Assembly (NCBI GenBank): GCA_041736675.1
Contig: JBGSTD010000010.1
Location: 1-64,000 of the forward strand
Direction of reading: 5' to 3'
DNA from: Salaquimonas sp041736675
Lineage (GTDB): Bacteria; Pseudomonadota; Alphaproteobacteria; Rhizobiales; Rhizobiaceae
Length of the DNA: 64,000 bases
In this document: piece by piece, positions 27,667 to 36,305 of the stretch
Layout: each line of letters starts with the position of its first letter
Numbering within the stretch: position 1 is the first letter of the stretch
Translations under genes and position numbers: made by a program
The notes under the pieces: model-generated
What the model saw: the letters and a program-made list of their open reading frames with translations, nothing else
What the model was told of the DNA's origin: nothing
Database searches by the model: none

Positions 27667-29279
27667 TGATGATCCTCCAATACGAGCTGAGCGCCCTTCC
27701 ATCCGGTTGCAATGGCTGCAGCGTTGGTATTGCCCGTTACGATGTTGGGGAAAACCGAAGCGTCTATAACCCGCAAACCTTCGACACCATGAACTCGCAA
27801 ACGCGAATCCACAACCGAACTTTCAGAACTTGGCCCCATCCTGCAGGTAGAAACCGGATGATACACCGTTCCCGAGCGCTTTCTGAAATCGGCAATCAGT
27901 TCCTCATCGCTTTGACATTTTTTGCCAGGCACAATTTCCTGTTCAATAATCGCCTTCATTGCAGGCATATCGGCCAGTTTACGGATATATTTTACCGCAT
28001 CCAGCATTTCCTCGACATCCCTCTCGTCCGAAAAGGCGTTGGCTGTTATTTTAGGTGCAAGGAACGGATCGCCGGATCGGATCATAACTTCCCCCCTGCT
28101 CAGTGTCCGGCAATTGGACAGCCCGATGGAAAATCCTGCAAACGGATCAGGTGACAAGATCGGGCGTTCACCGACGCCGGGAATAACCGTCGAAAACGCC
28201 TGGAAATAAAGTTGCATGTTTGGACGGTCAAACTTCTCGCTGGTGCGGAAAAACCCACCGCCGTGATTGATGCTGATCGAAAGTGGGCCATCACGAAGCA
28301 ACAGATAGCGCATGCCGACAATCAGCTTGCCCCACCAGGGCCTCAACAGATTGTTGAGCGTTGGCCGGTTAGCCCTGAAGGTGTAATTGATACCTTGATG
28401 ATCCTGCAGATGTGCGCCGACATTGGCATTGTCAAACTTCACATCAATCCCGTAAGAGGCAAGCAGTTTTGCAGGGCCTATTCCAGACAGTTGCAGCAAT
28501 TGCGGCGAATTGATTGAACCGCCAGAGACGATTACCTCCCGCGTGCAGCGAACCTGACGCAACTGGCCTTTGCGGCGGTATTCAACGCCAACAGCCTTTT
28601 TCCCTTCGAACAGGATTTTTGTGGCCTGGGCATTGGTCTCAACCTTGACATTGCCTCGCTTCATGGCGGGACGAAGAAATGCCCTTGAAGCGGAATTTCG
28701 CCTGCCGTTTTTCGTGGTGAGCTGCCAGATACCAACACCTTCCTGGCTTTCCCCGTTGAAGTCCTTGTTTAGAGGCAGACCAGCCTCTTGTCCCGCTCTG
28801 ATAAAATCCTGTGTCAGCAAATGTACGCGGTCCTCGATATTGCTGATATGAAGCGGACCGCCGGCACCGCGCCATTCATCAGCGCCATCTGCATTGTCCT
28901 CTATTTCCTTGAAAACGGGGAGCATATCACGCCAGCCCCAACCGGGATTGCCGGCAGCCTCCCACTCATCAAAATCCTGGGGAGCGCCCCTTATCCAGAC
29001 CATTGCGTTGATTGAGGAAGAACCTCCCAGTAACTTGCCGCGTGGCCAAAAATCCTGCTGGCCTGCAAGACCTGGATCAGGCTCTGTCGCATACATCCAG
29101 TTCACTTTTGGGTTAAAGAAGGTCTTGCCATAACCCAGCGGCATTTGGACAAAGAAGCGGTGATCTGTTCCTCCCGCTTCGAGCACCAGCACACGAAAAC
29201 GGCCATTGGCAGAAAGACGCTCAGCCACCACGCAGCCCGATGAACCCGAACCAACCACGATGAAATCCGGATTTTCCAT
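27663..29279 (-). CDS. GMC-family FAD oxidoreductase (choline dehydrogenase-like)
   Basis: Flavin-dependent alcohol dehydrogenase of 538 residues. The N-terminal dinucleotide motif is VVGSGSSGCVVAERL, followed by the GMC signatures around PRGKLLGGSSSINAMVW and SGGSINSPQLLQLSGIG. The C-terminal catalytic histidine (YHPVSTCRMG) and asparagine (TGNTNAAAIA) are present. The ATG at 29279 with GGGGAT upstream is preferred over an in-frame start 10 codons earlier. It is the first gene of the operon with the enolase-superfamily enzyme and aldo/keto reductase. No BetB or BetI is nearby, so a role in choline oxidation is not supported. Confidence 0.92.
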   Translation of the reverse strand: MENPDFIVVGSGSSGCVVAERLSANGRFRVLVLEAGGTDHRFFVQMPLGYGKTFFNPKVNWMYATEPDPGLAGQQDFWPRGKLLGGSSSINAMVWIRGAPQDFDEWEAAGNPGWGWRDMLPVFKEIEDNADGADEWRGAGGPLHISNIEDRVHLLTQDFIRAGQEAGLPLNKDFNGESQEGVGIWQLTTKNGRRNSASRAFLRPAMKRGNVKVETNAQATKILFEGKKAVGVEYRRKGQLRQVRCTREVIVSGGSINSPQLLQLSGIGPAKLLASYGIDVKFDNANVGAHLQDHQGINYTFRANRPTLNNLLRPWWGKLIVGMRYLLLRDGPLSISINHGGGFFRTSEKFDRPNMQLYFQAFSTVIPGVGERPILSPDPFAGFSIGLSNCRTLSRGEVMIRSGDPFLAPKITANAFSDERDVEEMLDAVKYIRKLADMPAMKAIIEQEIVPGKKCQSDEELIADFRKRSGTVYHPVSTCRMGPSSESSVVDSRLRVHGVEGLRVIDASVFPNIVTGNTNAAAIATGWKGAQLVLEDHQ

Positions 29280-29460
29280 TCTATCCCCAAGCCAAATCAA
29301 ACGGCACATTGCTCTATTTCAAAGCAGATACTATTGATGCAATTGAATAACAACAGCCGGATTTCCGTCAAGACAATGGCGCAAACAGAACGCAGTTTAA
29401 TCTGGCACCTTTCGGGGCCAGATAAAGGAATTCAAAAAGTTATCAGCGCGCGAGGTTGTA

Positions 29461-29862
29461 ATGGCAGACGGAGTTTCAAAAAAGTTTGATCCCCTCACCA
29501 AGAAAAAGGGCTTTGCCCATTTCTTGGCGGCAACCGCCTATTCGATTGGCGGGTTCAAATGCCTTGTGAAAGAGGCCGCCTTTCGCCGCGAGATTGGCGT
29601 CGCGTTGGCCTTGCTGCTGATTTATCTTCTGGTAGGAGCAAGCCTTCTAAACATCATGATCAGCCTGTGCCTCATATTCATCACTTTTGCCATTGAAGCG
29701 CTTAATACGGCTATCGAACTGCTGGTGGACAAAGCATCGCCCGAAATTTCCGACTTTGCCCGCGATGCAAAGGATTTGGGTTCCTTTGCAACCATGTGCC
29801 TGTTGGTCGCCAACGGCATGTTTGCGTTTTATGCGATTCTCGCTGCGCTGAAGTTTATTTGA
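29461..29862 (+). CDS. dgkA: Diacylglycerol kinase DgkA
   Basis: Small trimeric membrane kinase of 133 residues that recycles diacylglycerol to phosphatidic acid. Three transmembrane helices and the family signature FAIEALNTAIELLVD are clear. It is followed by DFARDAKDLGSFA, which binds substrate and metal. The ATG has GAGG upstream. It is a single gene, divergent from the GMC operon. Confidence 0.95.
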   Translation: MADGVSKKFDPLTKKKGFAHFLAATAYSIGGFKCLVKEAAFRREIGVALALLLIYLLVGASLLNIMISLCLIFITFAIEALNTAIELLVDKASPEISDFARDAKDLGSFATMCLLVANGMFAFYAILAALKFI

Positions 29863-30004
29863 CCGATTTTTGTCGGGATTCGTTCGGCCATTCCCAATTG
29901 CAACCGGCATCACGTGTCCATAGGTAAAATACCGCTGACATTTCTGTGATTGTACTTTGTAAAATCGTGAAAAGCCATTTCCGGATATTCAGTTAGTGTT
30001 GCCT

Positions 30005-30027
30005 CAGTCGAGGATCAAACTCGACTG
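30005..30027 (+). promoter_or_regulatory. Inverted repeat in the leader of the Cys-rich peptide gene
   Basis: A perfect 8-bp inverted repeat (CAGTCGAG/CTCGACTG, 7-nt loop) lies 56 bp before the ATG at 30083. It could be an operator or a leader hairpin. Nothing in the sequence identifies a regulator. Confidence 0.4.
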
Positions 30028-30082
30028 GGAGCGAACAAATTTCCCACAATTATCCATACTGAATCCTGAAAGGTATTTCAAA

Positions 30083-30244
30083 ATGACAAAATCACAAAAA
30101 GTTCTCGCCGCAATGATGATCGTCGGCGGCATGGCTGCAGCTGCACCAATGACCTCTGCAAACGCAGCATGCTGCGCTGCCGCAAAAGTGAACTGCTGCT
30201 GCGCTGCAAACAAGTGCAACGCATGCTGCGCCAAAAAGAACTGA
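30083..30244 (+). CDS. Cys-rich exported small peptide
   Basis: A 53-residue protein with an N-terminal signal peptide (about residues 1-28, ending SANAA) and a 25-residue mature part. The mature part has eight cysteines arranged CC-CCC-C-CC, rich in Ala, Asn and Lys. The ATG at 30083 has AAAGG about 9 bp upstream. The frame extends to 29996, but that would remove the signal peptide from the N-terminus. The composition suggests binding of a soft metal or a redox role, which is inference only. It has its own terminator, so it is a stand-alone transcript. I do not recognise a family. Confidence 0.7.
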   Translation: MTKSQKVLAAMMIVGGMAAAAPMTSANAACCAAAKVNCCCAANKCNACCAKKN

Positions 30245-30316
30245 TTTCCTTTTCTTTGTTGCTATGCTCAGTCAAGACCGGGCCAAGCAGTAGGACTGGA
30301 AATTCAACATAAACAT

Positions 30317-30344
30317 GACGGCGGGGCTCTCCGGTTCCGCCGTC
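30317..30344 (+). terminator. Terminator after the Cys-rich peptide gene
   Basis: A perfect 8-bp GC-rich stem (GACGGCGG/CCGCCGTC, 12-nt loop) is followed by TTGTATTATATTT. Confidence 0.75.
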
Positions 30345-30398
30345 TTGTATTATATTTGTATTTGCAGCTACGACGCAGGAAAAGCATAGGAAAAAATC

Positions 30399-31172
30399 AT
30401 GGATGCAGCCTCGAAGCGCTCACAAAGCCAAATGGAAGGCTATGAGTTTCTAACTGGAAACGATTTTTCAGGAGTGTCTGACGCGCATCTGCAATTGATG
30501 CAGGATGGCGTCGACGAAATGCTGGCCGTTCTCGGGGAAGCAACTGAAATCGGCTATCATGTGCTGGCCAATGTTTTGGCATCTTCCGGTGAAGAACCCT
30601 TCAGCCAGTGGCAGCATTATCCCCCAGGTGACATTCAGGATTCGGACAGCGGCTCAATCTGGTTTTACCATGCCCACAGCGAAGATGAAATCGCCCGTCC
30701 CTGGAACGAGCACGGCCATTTTCACCTTTTCAGATACACTGAAAAACTGCGCCCGGATGCCGCTGCATTGGCGTTGCCTGCTGAAATTAACGAGGAAAAG
30801 GGAGGCCTCTGCCACCTTGTTGCTGTCTCTTTTGACCCGAACGGCCTGCCCGTGCGGATATTCACCACCAACCGCTGGGTCTCAGGCGAATGGATGTATC
30901 CGGCAAAAGACGTTATCCCCCTGCTGGATGAGTATGCAATGGTCGGCAAGGACTATGAACTGACCAGTCGCTGGTTGTGCGCCCTGTTGAAACTGTATCG
31001 CCCTCAGATCGAATGGGCGCTGCATGAACGTGACCGCAAGATCGCCGAACTTGGCGCAAACAATCCGGATTTTGCCGAAGACAAGGCGATTGAGGTATTG
31101 TCGGCAGTCGAATTTGACCTTGCCGCGCAGATTGATGGAATCGAGGCCGAAGTGGAACGGCGAAAAGCCTGA
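30399..31172 (+). CDS. Conserved hypothetical protein (DUF6969-like)
   Basis: A 257-residue soluble protein without signal peptide or membrane helix. It has a helical N-terminus, a central HxH-containing part (WFYHAHSEDEIARPWNEHGHFHLF, about residues 88-111, with five histidines) and a helical charged C-terminus. The histidine cluster hints at metal binding. It resembles conserved proteins of alphaproteobacteria that I place, from memory and tentatively, in DUF6969. The ATG has AGGAAAAAA upstream. It converges on rnpB. Confidence 0.75.
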   Translation: MDAASKRSQSQMEGYEFLTGNDFSGVSDAHLQLMQDGVDEMLAVLGEATEIGYHVLANVLASSGEEPFSQWQHYPPGDIQDSDSGSIWFYHAHSEDEIARPWNEHGHFHLFRYTEKLRPDAAALALPAEINEEKGGLCHLVAVSFDPNGLPVRIFTTNRWVSGEWMYPAKDVIPLLDEYAMVGKDYELTSRWLCALLKLYRPQIEWALHERDRKIAELGANNPDFAEDKAIEVLSAVEFDLAAQIDGIEAEVERRKA

Positions 31173-31216
31173 TCCATTAAATAAGGCCAATCCAACGCTG
31201 AAGACAAAAGTCAATT

Positions 31217-31638
31217 GCCAGCCGGTCTGTAAGCCGGGTTCTGTATGACCATCAGGTTTCCCCGACGATGTGGTGATCATTCATCTGGGACTTGTGTTAC
31301 CACACGCCTCGACGCAACCCACCCGGACAACTGGCCTGAAAACCGGCTGGCAGGTTTCCCTGCCGCGTTGCCCCTATTCGGTTTTGCTCCCGATGGGGTT
31401 TACCGTGCCATCATCATTGCTGACAATGCGGTGGGCTCTTACCCCACCTTTTCACCCTTACTCATGCAGTGCTTGCGCGCGCAAAAGCGGTATATTCTCT
31501 GTTGCACTTTCCCTTGGGTTCACAGGCAAGCCCGCTTTCCCAGCCGGATGTTATCCGGCATCGTGTTTCCATGGAGCCCGGACTTTCCTCCACCACGGCC
31601 TTTCGACACTTGTGGCAGCGATCACCCGACCGGCTGGC
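31217..31638 (-). ncRNA. rnpB: RNase P RNA (class A)
   Basis: Catalytic RNA of RNase P, which matures tRNA 5' ends. On the minus strand the conserved GAGGAAAGTCCGGGCTCC block is at 31573-31590, and the CCCGGCTTACAGACC-type 3' block is near the end. The P1 helix is visible: GCCAGCCGGTC at the 5' end (31628-31638) pairs perfectly with GACCGGCTGGC at the 3' end (31217-31227). Its length of about 420 nt is normal for alphaproteobacteria. Exact ends are estimated from P1. Confidence 0.95.
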
Positions 31639-31644
31639 AAGGCG

Positions 31645-31673
31645 ACTTAATGCCTAAGCAGGCGCAAGGTCAA
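31645..31673 (-). promoter_or_regulatory. rnpB promoter
   Basis: On the minus strand TTGACC (31668-31673) and TTAAGT (31645-31650) are spaced by 17 bp. The predicted start is about 7 nt downstream, at the beginning of P1. Confidence 0.7.
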
Positions 31674-31730
31674 CCATTGCCTTGCCTTCATCGGAAAATG
31701 CCTGAATTATGGCGCTTTTCCAATTCATGG

Positions 31731-31745
31731 TTAACAAAGAATTAA
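31731..31745. promoter_or_regulatory. CtrA-type site TTAA-N7-TTAA
   Basis: TTAA-CAAAGAA-TTAA lies between the rnpB promoter and the alpha/beta hydrolase gene, 46 bp before the ATG of the latter. It fits the CtrA core but may be coincidental in this AT-rich spacer. Confidence 0.35.
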
Positions 31746-31790
31746 AATGTTTCAGGCATCCTGCCGGTAAACCCTCTCTGGAGCTTTTTG

Positions 31791-32609
31791 ATGAAATCGC
31801 ATCTCAACCGCCGTACCTTGCTGACCAATGCCGCAATCGGCCTTTCAATAGCGCCATTTTCCACGATGCTGGTTTCAACCGCTCTTGCGGCGGGAAAACA
31901 GTCTGTCAGTTACGGGGCCAACAGCCTTGATATCTATACGCCCTCCAATCCGGCCAATGCCCCGGTCATCCTTTATGTACACGGTGGAGCCTGGCGATTG
32001 GGCAATCGCGGCCAGATCGGCTCGAAGGCAAAATACTACACCTCAAAAGGATATGTATTCGTATCCGTCAGCTACACGCTGTATCCAAAGGCGGATGCGG
32101 AAAAACAGGCCGTACAGGTTGCGCAAGCAATCAACTGGGTAAAAAAGAATATCGGCGCATATGGTGGCGATGGCAGCCGCATAGCCGCCATGGGCCATTC
32201 TGCAGGATGTCATCTGGTCTCTCTCGCGGTTCTTTCAGGTGCGGCACGACCCAAATTGCTGATTTGTGTGGATACTGGAGCCTACGATCTTCAATATCTT
32301 TCAGATATCAGCGGCGGTAGAATTCCGGCCTTGTATTCAGCGCTAAACACAAAGGAAAAATTCGCCCGATGGTCACCCATCAGCTACGTTGGCAACGGCG
32401 CAACCCCGCCTATACTGGTCATCTGGTCGAAAGCAGAATTCAGGGACAAGGTGTCAACACGGTTTGTCAACGCACTTTCAGGTGCCGGCGCCAGCGTCAC
32501 CAGTTTTGAAGGCAATGGTTACAGCCATTTGTCCATCAATTCGTCAATCGGTAGCAATCCGAACGATCAGGTGACAGCCGCAATTGATCGGTTCTTGAGC
32601 CGTTTGTAA
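31791..32609 (+). CDS. Exported alpha/beta hydrolase
   Basis: A 272-residue esterase-like enzyme with an N-terminal signal sequence (NRRTLLTNAAIG..., cleavage near ALAA, residue 34) that could be Tat-type. The oxyanion motif is HGGAW (64-68) and the nucleophile elbow is GHSAG (Ser 137). The acidic and histidine members are probably in the IWSKAEFRDK region and GYSHLSIN. The HGG type is typical of hormone-sensitive-lipase-like carboxylesterases. The ATG at 31791 has GGAG upstream. It converges with the lytic transglycosylase gene. Confidence 0.88.
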   Translation: MKSHLNRRTLLTNAAIGLSIAPFSTMLVSTALAAGKQSVSYGANSLDIYTPSNPANAPVILYVHGGAWRLGNRGQIGSKAKYYTSKGYVFVSVSYTLYPKADAEKQAVQVAQAINWVKKNIGAYGGDGSRIAAMGHSAGCHLVSLAVLSGAARPKLLICVDTGAYDLQYLSDISGGRIPALYSALNTKEKFARWSPISYVGNGATPPILVIWSKAEFRDKVSTRFVNALSGAGASVTSFEGNGYSHLSINSSIGSNPNDQVTAAIDRFLSRL

Positions 32610-32614
32610 TAGAA

Positions 32615-32636
32615 AAGGCAGCCCTTGAGCCGCCTT
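32615..32636 (-). terminator. Candidate terminator after the lytic transglycosylase gene
   Basis: On the minus strand an 8-bp stem (AAGGCGGC/GCTGCCTT with one G-T pair, 6-nt loop) is followed by TTC. It sits in the gap between convergent genes. Confidence 0.45.
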
Positions 32637-32661
32637 GTTCAAATTCATATCCATCAAATAA

Positions 32662-33489
32662 TCAGATATAGCGCGCAACCCGGTTGCAATAGCGCTTGCT
32701 GACAGGGTTCATCCGTGTTGCACCATGCCCTGCATTATATCTCAGTATGGTTCCACAGGTGGACCCCCCGGCGAGCCTGTGCGCCTTCCCGAGATAAGCC
32801 ATGCCGTATCGCAGATTGGTATCAGGATTATACAAGCCTTTGGCTGATCCGCGGTAGCCCATCAATCTGGCTGTCGATGGTTTCAACTGCATCAGACCAA
32901 TTTCGCCTGCCCGGCCGCGGGCATTTGCCCGATAGCTACTTTCCACGCGAACAACCGCATGGGCGAGACCAAGGGGAACACCATTGGCTCTGGCATGTTT
33001 TGCGATAAGGGCATGATATTGACCTCTGCCACGAACACCCCCTGATACCGACGCTGCTTTTGGTGCTGCCGCAGCTTCCAGCTTGTTCAATTCGGCTGTG
33101 GATTTATCCAGTTTTGCAACCAGTGGATCACGCTGCGCCTTGAAGTATTTCTTCTGGTCATCAGTGAGCGGCTTGAGCATCTTGTCATAATCTGCAAGTC
33201 GCTTCTGGTCGCCATCTACCTGCTTTTTGGCAGCAGCTATTTTCGATTTAAGGTTTCCGCCGGACTTTGCTGCCTTTTTCTCGGCAGTTGCATCTGGCTT
33301 CTTGTTTGCCTGGGTGTCCTGCTTGGCAATCTTGCTCGCATTGTTACGGGCAGTAGCCAAAGCAAAACTCTCCTTGGAAGAAAAGGATTTCTGTGAAGCA
33401 AGGTCTGTTGAAGAACACGAAGTTACAAAGATCGACAAACCGATTGCCAAGACGAGGCGAACCCCGGATTGTTTTAGTATTAAAACCAT
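32662..33489 (-). CDS. Lytic transglycosylase lipoprotein (SLT domain)
   Basis: Peptidoglycan-cleaving enzyme of 275 residues. A lipoprotein signal peptide ends in VTSC (Cys 25). A Lys/Ala-rich, probably coiled-coil region covers about residues 50-140. The C-terminal SLT domain has the catalytic glutamate in VVRVESSYRANA and the family motifs GLMQLKPSTA and NLRYGMAYLGKA. The ATG at 33489 places the signal peptide correctly; the frame opens 9 codons earlier. The coiled-coil stalk may position it across the periplasm. Confidence 0.92.
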   Translation of the reverse strand: MVLILKQSGVRLVLAIGLSIFVTSCSSTDLASQKSFSSKESFALATARNNASKIAKQDTQANKKPDATAEKKAAKSGGNLKSKIAAAKKQVDGDQKRLADYDKMLKPLTDDQKKYFKAQRDPLVAKLDKSTAELNKLEAAAAPKAASVSGGVRGRGQYHALIAKHARANGVPLGLAHAVVRVESSYRANARGRAGEIGLMQLKPSTARLMGYRGSAKGLYNPDTNLRYGMAYLGKAHRLAGGSTCGTILRYNAGHGATRMNPVSKRYCNRVARYI

Positions 33490-33665
33490 AAAACAGTCCC
33501 CAAATAATTGGAACACGCCGCAATGCCCAGATTAAACTACAATGTACTTTACTCTAACTCGACGGAGTTCTATGACCTTTGAAAGTTGACTGCAATGTGT
33601 CAGCCTGTTCAATTGACGTTACGATATGTTACAGGCCTGCAAAGTTTGACATCGTCTATTCAGAG

Positions 33666-34412
33666 TCAAACCATTTGCAAAAGCCGGTAAAGCGTATCTA
33701 TCGTTGAGGCATCCGCCACCCCGTCAACTTTTTCCTGGCGAAAATGCATTTGAAAGGCTTCAACCACTTTTTTGGTTGTTTCGTCAAAATTTCCTGTCTG
33801 ATCAATACCGTATCCATAAAGTGAAAGCATTGCCTGCAACGCCTCAACGGGTTGACCGCTTTCGCCAAGACACAGGAAGCGCCCACTGGAGATCGAAGTT
33901 GGCTCGACCCAAAGTCCAACGCCCGCATTCGATAACATTTTCCATGAAAATTTTTCGCCCGGATCAACTTTTCTACCAGGCGCAATGTCGGAATGGGCCA
34001 AAACATTGCGCGGTTCGATGGAATTTCTATCCACGATATCACGGCACAGCGCAGCTACTGCCTGCATTTGAATTTCAGGAAAGTCCCTGTAGCCATACTC
34101 ATGACCCGGATTGACGATTTCAATCCCGATGGATCGGGAGTTGATATCCTCGTTATCGCGCCAACGGCCTTTGCCCGCGTGCCATGCCCGAAACTTCTCT
34201 TCAACCATCTGCACGATGCGCCCGTCCTCATGCACCAGATAGTGGCAGGAAACCTGGCTTTCCTCGACGCAAAGCCAGTTCAGCGCCTGTTCTCCGTCAG
34301 GCATGCCCGTATAATGCAACAGAAGAATATCAGGCGACTTGACCAGTCTTTCATTGAAATTGACCGCCTGGCGCAGTTGGCAGGCACAGGACGTATCAGC
34401 AATTTCAATCAA
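33666..34412 (-). CDS. AmpD-like N-acetylmuramoyl-L-alanine amidase with peptidoglycan-binding domain
   Basis: Zinc amidase of 248 residues. Probable zinc ligands are His 33 (LLHYTGM), His 140 (LAHSDIAPGR) and Asp 150, matching AmpD spacing. Residues 175-245 form a PG_binding_1 domain (GESGQPVEALQAMLSLYGYG). No signal peptide is seen, which suits recycling of cytoplasmic anhydro-muropeptides. I choose TTG at 34412 as the start: it overlaps the stop of the TerB/DnaJ gene as TTGA and has AGGGAG 8 bp upstream. A TTG six codons earlier is also in frame. Confidence 0.9.
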   Translation of the reverse strand: MIEIADTSCACQLRQAVNFNERLVKSPDILLLHYTGMPDGEQALNWLCVEESQVSCHYLVHEDGRIVQMVEEKFRAWHAGKGRWRDNEDINSRSIGIEIVNPGHEYGYRDFPEIQMQAVAALCRDIVDRNSIEPRNVLAHSDIAPGRKVDPGEKFSWKMLSNAGVGLWVEPTSISSGRFLCLGESGQPVEALQAMLSLYGYGIDQTGNFDETTKKVVEAFQMHFRQEKVDGVADASTIDTLYRLLQMV

Positions 34413-35107
34413 ATTCCGCGCTCCCTGCAAATATGGTTCCAGGCCTGGTTCATGCCTGCCAACCGGTCGTTGGCGATCTTGAGAAACTCGTCAGGCACAC
34501 CGCGGGCAATCATCCTGTCGGGATGGTTTTCCATGACCAGCCGGCGGAAATGTTTTTTAAGTGTTTCATTGTCCCAATTGGGATCTGCTGCCAGAATGAG
34601 GTATGGATCGCCCTCCTCGGGCATGACATGGCGCAACTTGATACCTTCATAGGCCCGGTGGTCGATTGCAAAAATATTTGCTACCGTTTCAACAAACGAT
34701 ATCTCGCTGGCATGAATCAATCCGTCAGCTTTTGCGATATGAAACAGACCATCTATCACATCGCGCAAGATATCGCCGTCATCAGGAAACAGCCGCTTAA
34801 CCTGACGGGCATAAGCTTCAAAACCAGCCACATCCTGCTTGGCAAGATTAAAAACGCGCGCCACATGTCCGGTCTCATCAGCCGGAACCTCGAACAATTC
34901 CTGAAATGCCACCACTTCTTCCGGTGTGACCACACCATCTGCCTTGGCCATTTTAGCTGAAAGCGCAATAATGGCGATGGAAAATCCAACCTGCTTGCGA
35001 GTTACCGGATCGCCTTCAAAAAACGTGCGCACACTTTCCACCGCCACAGACAGTGCCTGCGACGCGAAGGTAGATACGAATTCACCAAGCTGGGTCCAAA
35101 TCGACAT
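34409..35107 (-). CDS. TerB/DnaJ-domain protein (DjlA-like)
   Basis: A 232-residue co-chaperone. The TerB-like helical domain spans about residues 35-150 (AKMAKADGVVTPEEV and HIAKADGLIHASEISF are its two acidic repeats). A C-terminal J domain follows, with the HPD motif at 195-197 that stimulates DnaK. The N-terminal helix is amphipathic rather than the clear transmembrane helix of E. coli DjlA. It is translationally coupled to the amidase gene, suggesting a joint envelope role. Confidence 0.9.
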   Translation of the reverse strand: MSIWTQLGEFVSTFASQALSVAVESVRTFFEGDPVTRKQVGFSIAIIALSAKMAKADGVVTPEEVVAFQELFEVPADETGHVARVFNLAKQDVAGFEAYARQVKRLFPDDGDILRDVIDGLFHIAKADGLIHASEISFVETVANIFAIDHRAYEGIKLRHVMPEEGDPYLILAADPNWDNETLKKHFRRLVMENHPDRMIARGVPDEFLKIANDRLAGMNQAWNHICRERGI

Positions 35108-35219
35108 GGCGAATGTTTAGGTGAATCGAAGGAGTCTTTGAAGCAAAATATTCATGGTCTATAATATTAGTCAGACGTTGTTCAATACAGGCACGAGAGG
35201 GACACTACAGGGGGAGTTA

Positions 35220-35600
35220 TCAATCCCGGTCGCGTTGTTCCATCTTCAAAATTTCATTGTTCTGCGCATCACCGAGAACAAGTTTGTATCTGTCTCTTCG
35301 GTAAATTGAAGCTTTGTTGAGCGCTTCAAACAGTACCTGTTCATGCGCCATGATTTGCGGTGGGCACATTTTCCTGGTCGCACCCATTTGCCCAAACTGA
35401 ATAGATTCATTGTCAATGATTTCATAGGTGCCAAAGAAATGATTGCATCCGGCAAATCCGCTTACCTTGCCCTCTGTTTCAAACCTCAGGAATGCTTCCG
35501 GATTTGACGAATAACCCCACTCTGAGCCAGCCAAAGTTTCAGCCCGGGCAGATGAAATCAACAAAAAGAACAGAGCGGTGCAGGCTATCAATCTCGACAC
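35220..35600 (-). CDS. META/HslJ-domain exported protein
   Basis: A 126-residue protein with signal peptide (1-20, SARA). Its mature part resembles the META domain: GSEWGYSS, FAGCNHFFGTYEI and a final KLVLGD segment. HslJ in E. coli is a heat-inducible protein tied to novobiocin tolerance; no function is shown here. The start is GTG with AAGGAG upstream. The gap to the regulator gene on the same strand is only 11 bp. Confidence 0.78.
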   Translation of the reverse strand: MSRLIACTALFFLLISSARAETLAGSEWGYSSNPEAFLRFETEGKVSGFAGCNHFFGTYEIIDNESIQFGQMGATRKMCPPQIMAHEQVLFEALNKASIYRRDRYKLVLGDAQNNEILKMEQRDRD

Positions 35601-35611
35601 GGCAAATCTCC

Positions 35612-36187
35612 TTACAAACTGGCGGCACTTCTTGCAGCCTGATCATACTGGCCGGATAATATCCGCAACAGTTGCGCTGCGCGCGAAATTTCTTTCACAT
35701 CTAGCCCCAGTGTCTTGATGCTTTCAATTAGCAAAGCTTCGCGAATTTTATGATATTGCTGACACGCTGAAGCACCCGAAGGAGAAATTTTGGCAATTTT
35801 CTCCTTACCCCGCTTTCCTGTCGACAACAGATTGAGGCTCTCCAGTTTTTTTATTGCGTAATTTACCAGATGCGTGTCTTCTATATGCAACATCATGCAC
35901 AGTTCAGATAAGGACTTCGGACGGTCACGGTGGTGGACAGAATGCAACACCTGCACGTCCATCGGAGTGAGGCCTGGAAGTCCACTTGCGGTAGCTGCCA
36001 GAACGGTCCATCGCTGCATGGCGTTCGATGTCAGTGTCATGGCATATTCGAGTTCGGAAAGGGCCGGCAAAGCCCCGCTTGCAAGATGGGCGGCTGAAAC
36101 AACAGGACCGATTTCGCGGGAGGCGTATGGTGCAGGAACTTCGCTTCCTTCGCCGTCCCCTTTGTCTTTCTTGTCTTTTGAAGCCAT
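35612..36187 (-). CDS. MarR-like winged-helix regulator, divergent from hydantoinase
   Basis: A 191-residue DNA-binding protein. A disordered charged N-terminus precedes a helical region (about 30-65) and a winged helix (GLTPMDVQVLHSVHHRDRPKS through KLESLNLLSTG). Helices for dimerisation follow. The fold matches MarR/HTH_27-type regulators. It lies divergent from the hydantoinase gene, with an 118-bp shared control region containing a palindrome. Regulation of that gene is therefore likely. Confidence 0.83.
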   Translation of the reverse strand: MASKDKKDKGDGEGSEVPAPYASREIGPVVSAAHLASGALPALSELEYAMTLTSNAMQRWTVLAATASGLPGLTPMDVQVLHSVHHRDRPKSLSELCMMLHIEDTHLVNYAIKKLESLNLLSTGKRGKEKIAKISPSGASACQQYHKIREALLIESIKTLGLDVKEISRAAQLLRILSGQYDQAARSAASL

Positions 36188-36225
36188 GGCAGTTTCGCCT
36201 CTTGTTGATCATCCCAACATTTACA

Positions 36226-36255
36226 TTGACATTTTATCGATAAATTGTCGATAAT
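36226..36255 (+). promoter_or_regulatory. Hydantoinase promoter with internal palindrome
   Basis: TTGACA (36226-36231) and GATAAT (36250-36255) are spaced by 18 bp. A 19-bp imperfect palindrome beginning and ending with TATCGA/TCGATA (36235-36253) fills the spacer and is a good operator candidate for the divergent winged-helix regulator. Confidence 0.6.
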
Positions 36256-36305
36256 ATCAAGAACTAATTCTCAACCTTTCTATCCAAACTGTCGGGAGAT
36301 ACGCA

